Shown piece after piece: positions 41,603-45,555 of a DNA stretch of 45,555 nucleotides. Origin of the DNA: Candidatus Heimdallarchaeota archaeon LC_3 (GTDB lineage Archaea; Asgardarchaeota; Heimdallarchaeia; Hodarchaeales; LC-3); contig MDVS01000032.1 in NCBI GenBank assembly GCA_001940645.1, positions 1-45,555 of the forward strand, read 5' to 3'. The position numbers and the translations under genes were made by a program. Under the pieces are notes generated by a model. That model ran no database searches and was not told the origin of the DNA. It saw only the letters and a program-made list of their open reading frames with translations. Position 1 is the first letter of the stretch, and each line of letters starts with the position of its first letter.

Positions 41603-41825
41603 AATCTGGTCTAACAATTATTTATCACATACATCTGGAGGACAATGCGCTAATATTGTATTCGATATGGAATTCATTAAAAATCCTATTAACTTACAAA
41701 TAAATATGATTTTTGAAAATTTTACCTTTTATTTGATCACCTTTTTTAGATTTTATTTTATCACATTAAAGTGACACAAAATTTTACTTAGAAGGTAGAT
41801 TTTATAATTATGATAGGACCAAGAA

Positions 41826-42212
41826 TTAAACTCCCTAAAACCAATCACTAGGTGAATCTTCGATAAGAAGTGCTTCACCAGTTGCTAGTAACTCTTTCTT
41901 TAAATCCTCATTTTGAGTGAATTTACAGTAAAGGACTTTCTTTATTAACTGAATTTTATAGGTGTCCCAATCATCTCTGACACAAATCTCCTTATACTTT
42001 GGCTCATTAAACAAATGTGCAAGTTTGGCTTATATAGATTGTCGGGGAGCTTGAACAATCCAAGCACCAATAGAAACATCCTTAAATTTATAAAATTGGT
42101 AAGCAGATTCTGTTGAATCCCAAGTTGTACCTCTTAAAACTATTTTACATTTGTAGAGTTTGCTTAAATATTCAAATTCTTCAGATGCTTTATAAAATGT
42201 TATCTGTTTCAC
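41826..42212 (-). pseudogene. NADAR (YbiA-like) domain gene with two in-frame stops
   Basis: The minus strand reads continuously as a NADAR/YbiA protein: ITFYKASEEFEYLSKLY, WDSTESAYQFYKF with the conserved Glu and KF, then, after a TAA at 42030-42032, DDWDTYKIQLIKKVLYCKF, LKKELLATGEALLIED and DWF. The expected final Trp of the family FWG motif is then a TAG (41835-41837, TGG to TAG). The frame is otherwise intact over about 129 codons. NADAR enzymes act on N-glycosidic bonds of ADP-ribose-type or riboflavin-precursor compounds and some reverse DNA ADP-ribosylation. Two nonsense changes indicate a recently decayed gene. It starts at GTG (42212) after AAGTGAT, 16 bases from the next upstream gene. 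Confidence 0.8.
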
Positions 42213-42228
42213 AAATGATCACTTTTTT

Positions 42229-42702
42229 TTAATCATGTCTAGGATTCTTTGTCACATTGAATCTTTTAATTAGGAAAAAAGAAAGGATAACTAAGGAAAT
42301 TGTTCCGAAAATGATTGTTATCACAAACTCGGGAAAATTTTGATTATAATTGTTCAAACTTTGAGCTTCATAGAGATTTACTAGATATTCTGATTGAGAA
42401 TCTCCTTTTATAGTGAAGGAATTTTTTAGTATGTCTAATTCATTTTCTGTTACTGTGATATTTACTACATTCGTTATTACACTATTCTCAACTGATTCAT
42501 TGATTTCGATAATGGTAATTTTATAATGAGAAGTGGGTAAATAGACAATAATTTCATAATCCAAATCAATTTTCTTATATGTACCATCCAAGTCTTTATC
42601 TGTTGATATTATTTGATTAGTAAATCCAGAAAATATTATTACCAGACCAACAATAACAAAAATATTTCTTCTTTTCACTCTTAAGCCCTCAAAAATCTTC
42701 AT
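42229..42702 (-). CDS. Two-helix membrane protein of unknown function
   Basis: A 157-residue protein with an N-terminal helix (about 13-30), an extracytoplasmic beta-rich domain of about 90 residues with several N-x-T/S sites (NESV, NITV), and a C-terminal helix (about 126-145) followed by a basic tail. No family is recognised. Its ATG overlaps the end of the RPA-like gene by 14 bases, so the two are translationally coupled, an odd pairing of a membrane protein with a likely DNA-binding protein. Confidence 0.7.
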   Translation of the reverse strand: MKIFEGLRVKRRNIFVIVGLVIIFSGFTNQIISTDKDLDGTYKKIDLDYEIIVYLPTSHYKITIIEINESVENSVITNVVNITVTENELDILKNSFTIKGDSQSEYLVNLYEAQSLNNYNQNFPEFVITIIFGTISLVILSFFLIKRFNVTKNPRHD

Positions 42703-44257
42703 CTAACGGATCGGGATCTTCTTGTTCTACTGGGAAATCTTCTTGATCTTCGGGGTTGGGTTCTGTATCATATTCATTTTCGTTGTTATTTCCAGATGTT
42801 GAGTCTGAATCTTCTCCCTCTTCAGTCAGTCTAAATGTAGTGAATTTTGTCATTTTCAGTGAAACAAAATCATTATAAATATCTTTTCTGATAAACATGA
42901 TTTCATAGGTATTTTTAAGTTTTAATTCATATAATTTAGCTCGATCTTCCTGATTAAAAGCTGTCAGATTATAATACTGTCCTTGACAATCGAATTTCAC
43001 CCTTAACATGGTATCAGTCCTTCCTTCTTTGGTCGTGAACTCTTTTGGTTCAAAGACTTCATTTAGGACACCAGCTATACAGAAGATTCCCTCCATATCC
43101 ATTACTTCCGAACCATTAATAATAGCAGGAGCAAATACACTCTTGTCCTTTTTAATAGTTCCACGTTCAAAATCAAGTTTATAATAATCTTTGTTTGAAT
43201 GGACTAGTCCATTAATAATAACCTGTTGGAGGAAATCTTTTGATTTAGGAATCTTCTTTATTGTATCCTCGTTAAAAGTCACTGAACCCGAAGTAGATGA
43301 ATCTACAAATCCTGCAGCATAATAATCCCCAAATTTTCCCTCAAATTTTATTGGTCCAGTCAAATATCCATTAATTTTACCTATTAAAAAGGAATTTTGT
43401 TGTAAAGTCATAAGATCCGTCTGTTGTATTGGGATATATAATGGAGTCAAATTGTCAGGAGAAGTATAGTTATCAACAGGTCTATTTTGAAAGGAACTAT
43501 ATCCAGAACCATAAGCAACAATTTGTCCACGAGAAGGTTTTAAAGACAAATTAGTTATTAGCAAGACATCATGTTCATCAACACTCTTGGAGACATCCCC
43601 AGCTAATTGTCTTTGAAGATAAATGGGGATTTTCTTCTTTTTAGCACAAACAACTATTTTAAGAGAGGAATATTGTCCGTTAGAAAATTTTTCTTTGCGA
43701 ACCTCCATTTCACCTTTTTCTAATAAGATAGCCTTCATAGAGACTTTATTAGAAGGAAGATCATCAATTTTAATAGAATCAGGAGTCACAACAACTTGAG
43801 AAACAGAATGTTGATCCAAACTAAAAGGAACAGGAAAAATTCCACCTGATCTACTGATACGAATATGTTCTCGACCTTGATCACTAGAAAAAAAGTAAAG
43901 ACCAGAAATTCTCAAAACCTGACCAACTTCAAATTTATTGACCTGGAAAGAAGTGAATTCAATTTCTCCAGTAGTATCAGCGCCAAGTAACCTTTGATAA
44001 TATCCTTTCCCCTTTTGAGATTGATAGGAAAGCAAGGGGCTAATCCCTAAAATTTTTACAATAAGATCCCTTTCCTCAGTAGGTCTTTCATTATTAAATT
44101 GTTGAACAGGAATAAAAGGACGTCTTAGTGGACCTAAATATTTAACTAAGTCATCCTTTATTTCAGCAGATAAATTTTCTATCTCTTTTTGTGTTATAGA
44201 GAAGTAAGTACACACATGTTGATAAAAATCAGATAATTTTTCGGCAGTTTGAGCCAT
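42689..44257 (-). CDS. RPA-like single-stranded DNA-binding protein with four OB-fold domains and acidic tail
   Basis: A 522-residue protein. After a helical N-terminus come four segments with OB-fold rhythm: 62-140 (DLIVKILGIS, ADTTGEIEF, VGQVLRISGLYFF), 168-255 (KVSMKAILLE, DEHDVLLITNLSL), 288-372 (FLIGKINGYLTG, QQVIINGLVHS) and 385-476 (GIFCIAGVLNEV, YEIMFIRKDIYNDFVSLKM). The first is the most typical, with the archaeal RPA tTGeI pattern. The tail from 480 is almost all D, E, N, S, P and ends DPDPLDEDF, like the partner-binding acidic tail of SSB proteins. No C-terminal zinc finger of the classic archaeal RPA is present. Single-stranded DNA binding is inferred from fold pattern; RNA binding is an alternative. 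The start follows GGTGATAT. Confidence 0.7.
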   Translation of the reverse strand: MAQTAEKLSDFYQHVCTYFSITQKEIENLSAEIKDDLVKYLGPLRRPFIPVQQFNNERPTEERDLIVKILGISPLLSYQSQKGKGYYQRLLGADTTGEIEFTSFQVNKFEVGQVLRISGLYFFSSDQGREHIRISRSGGIFPVPFSLDQHSVSQVVVTPDSIKIDDLPSNKVSMKAILLEKGEMEVRKEKFSNGQYSSLKIVVCAKKKKIPIYLQRQLAGDVSKSVDEHDVLLITNLSLKPSRGQIVAYGSGYSSFQNRPVDNYTSPDNLTPLYIPIQQTDLMTLQQNSFLIGKINGYLTGPIKFEGKFGDYYAAGFVDSSTSGSVTFNEDTIKKIPKSKDFLQQVIINGLVHSNKDYYKLDFERGTIKKDKSVFAPAIINGSEVMDMEGIFCIAGVLNEVFEPKEFTTKEGRTDTMLRVKFDCQGQYYNLTAFNQEDRAKLYELKLKNTYEIMFIRKDIYNDFVSLKMTKFTTFRLTEEGEDSDSTSGNNNENEYDTEPNPEDQEDFPVEQEDPDPLDEDF

Positions 44258-44309
44258 ACCATATCACCTGATACTAATAACAATTACACTTTAAATAGCA
44301 AAAAAACTC

Positions 44310-44325
44310 AGTACTTCCGCAAGTC
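44310..44325 (-). repeat. IS terminal sequence (16 bp), right copy
   Basis: AGTACTTCCGCAAGTC is the exact reverse complement of 543-558 and overlaps the stop codon of the transposase gene at 44324. Together with the left copy it marks the downstream end of the IS. Confidence 0.75.
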
Positions 44326-45555
44326 ATTTTTCACCTCCTAATTTCATCCACCATATCGCTTGAATGATGCGTTTTAATCTTGGAACAGTCAACACTAGTG
44401 TATCTTTGACATTAATCTTTATAGGAAGATTGAAATCAATAACACTATCAGTATAAGACCTTATTCGATTTAATACAAGATTGACACGAAGCCAAAGACC
44501 TGTCAAGATGAAACTCAGTCCAACCAGGAGAATACGTAAATTAGTACATAGCGAGGTAGTTTTAGCTTGAAATTGATGAGTAACACGATATTGAGTTTCA
44601 ATTCCCCATCGTAATTTATATAGACCTTTTAAATACTCCCCCGAAGCAGATACATTCGTTGTATAAACGTATAATTGCAGAAATTCTTTATGTGGTTTTC
44701 GTCCTTTTTTCTTCTTTGTCAGTACTGTTTGTACAACAACCGGGAAGCGACGATTATTCCTCATGGTAAGGAAAGAATCAAATTTAAAGGTTAGAAGTCT
44801 ATGTTTTTTTAACCATTTGTAAAAAATCTTTGGATTTGACACATCCACGTCATCACATTTTGCCATAAATCTTTGAGTCTCTCTAATCATCTCTAATTTC
44901 TGTTTACCTATTCGTTGAGTTTTTAAATTGAATAAATATTCGATTTTATAGAGATCTAACAAATCATACAATTCTTTGGAGAAAAACCAAGCATCTGCTA
45001 AAACCCGTGAAAATGGACACCACCAATTAATCTCTCTAATTAAATCCTTCATGAGTTTATAGGGACTGACACCATCTTCTTGTCTTAATGGACAAACATA
45101 AATAGGAATACGATACGTTTTTGTTAGAATACAGGCTGTAAAATAACGATTAAAAAACAAGGTTCCTACTTTTTCCTTAGATCCTACAGAAAGTTCATGA
45201 TCACGATCACCATACCAAGGATAATCAGTAACATCAACAGCAATAGTTAAAATGGTGTTTTTATGAATTTGAAAGCCTTGTGCATTATATCTTAATATGT
45301 CATTAATTTGTTGGACTGTCTTATCGAAATCAAGTCCTTTTAAACGATATTGGACTGTATCAGGACTACAACCTTTAAATGAGGTGCAAACATCTTCTAA
45401 AGAACTGTTTTCTAGAGCAGCCTGAGCTAATCGTTGGAAAACATGAGTAGAATTCCAGCGAGATTGCTTCGAATAATTCCATCCTTTTGTGCCTTCAATA
45501 AACCTACCGAAAAGCTTATGAAGTTCTGACCATACTTGCTGCCTGACTGTGTTGC
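44324..45555 (-). CDS. Transposase, ISH3/IS4-like DDE family (5' end beyond window)
   Basis: The frame is open from the stop at 44324 to the window edge (about 410 codons), so the start lies outside. The three catalytic residues can be read: first Asp in AVDVTDYPWYGD (about 45225), second Asp in VLADAWF (about 45000) and Glu in LRWGIETQYR (about 44600). The Y-x2-R-x3-E signature and a final hydrophobic helix follow. No standard start codon occurs between the window edge and a TTG at 45160, and the conserved upstream part shows that TTG is internal. It is a homolog, not a copy, of the left-edge transposase and runs in the opposite direction. Confidence 0.92.
   Translation of the reverse strand, partial: NTVRQQVWSELHKLFGRFIEGTKGWNYSKQSRWNSTHVFQRLAQAALENSSLEDVCTSFKGCSPDTVQYRLKGLDFDKTVQQINDILRYNAQGFQIHKNTILTIAVDVTDYPWYGDRDHELSVGSKEKVGTLFFNRYFTACILTKTYRIPIYVCPLRQEDGVSPYKLMKDLIREINWWCPFSRVLADAWFFSKELYDLLDLYKIEYLFNLKTQRIGKQKLEMIRETQRFMAKCDDVDVSNPKIFYKWLKKHRLLTFKFDSFLTMRNNRRFPVVVQTVLTKKKKGRKPHKEFLQLYVYTTNVSASGEYLKGLYKLRWGIETQYRVTHQFQAKTTSLCTNLRILLVGLSFILTGLWLRVNLVLNRIRSYTDSVIDFNLPIKINVKDTLVLTVPRLKRIIQAIWWMKLGGEK

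Larger units (their letters stand above)
41289..41825. other. Intergenic region upstream of the kinase operon
   Basis: The first 80 bases contain the coding-like extension of the kinase without a standard start. The rest, about 450 bases, is AT-rich. It includes the nested hairpin at 41418-41461 and an 11-base direct repeat AATTATAATTC twice (41581-41602). A minus-strand promoter for the kinase operon is expected here. No gene or RNA is recognised. Confidence 0.5.

Noticed and set aside
41835..41837. TAG in the NADAR gene as a pyrrolysine or read-through codon
   Set aside because: The other interruption is a TAA, which pyrrolysine systems do not read, and the TAG replaces a family Trp (TGG), so plain nonsense mutation is simpler.
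1..45555. Search for tRNA, rRNA, CRISPR and riboswitch features
   Set aside because: No T-loop/cloverleaf pattern, rRNA block, regularly spaced direct repeats or known riboswitch core was seen by eye in the intergenic regions.

Overview
The window is an AT-rich archaeal chromosomal segment, most likely from an Asgard archaeon and perhaps from the Heimdallarchaeia side of that group. The archaeal assignment rests on an Lrp/AsnC-type regulator fused to a TRASH metal domain, an ArsR/FilR1-type regulator, an RPA-like protein with four OB folds, and an ISH3/IS4-like transposase. The Asgard assignment is inference. It rests on a Rag/Gtr-like small GTPase (G4 motif HKxD) in a multidomain fusion and on the respiratory copper and heme genes. 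No rRNA, tRNA or CRISPR array was seen.

Layout. 1-560: 3' end of a transposase gene and the IS end. 593-2910: feoB and feoA (ferrous iron uptake), with a DtxR-like operator. 3117-11349: copper, heme and thiol cluster made of a CcdA-like thiol transporter, a PCYCGC-motif protein, a CuA-like membrane cupredoxin, a NapH/NosR-like Fe-S membrane protein, CcmF, an SCO/TlpA-like thioredoxin, a small Cys/His protein and a copper-type Lrp-TRASH regulator. It looks like the assembly line for a copper- and heme-dependent terminal reductase whose catalytic subunits lie outside the window. 11396-16158: small membrane proteins with zinc-ribbon or winged-helix domains, and a three-gene operon of unknown function. 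16555-20349: membrane subtilase, proline dehydrogenase with a C-terminal anchor, SixA-type phosphatase and a FilR1-like regulator. 20650-24966: long coiled-coil protein, Mrp/NBP35 Fe-S carrier ATPase and an APH-like kinase. 25011-36467: LRR protein, then a giant (about 2,465 aa) surface-type protein whose 5' end looks cut off. It is followed by two zinc-ribbon/TM paralogs alternating with decayed pieces of a second and third giant gene. 37015-41288: a fused GTPase facing a histidine kinase/response regulator operon. 41826-44257: NADAR pseudogene, small membrane protein and four-OB RPA-like protein. 44310-45555: a second transposase copy in the opposite orientation.

The most interesting part is 37015-41288. 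A GTPase with a longin/roadblock-like N-terminus, a Rag-like G domain and a V4R/Bet3-like C-terminus sits tail to tail with a two-component operon whose response regulator carries a longin-like output domain instead of a DNA-binding domain. This suggests prokaryotic phospho-signalling feeding into a eukaryote-type GTPase switch. The second point of interest is the decayed tandem array of giant surface-protein genes.
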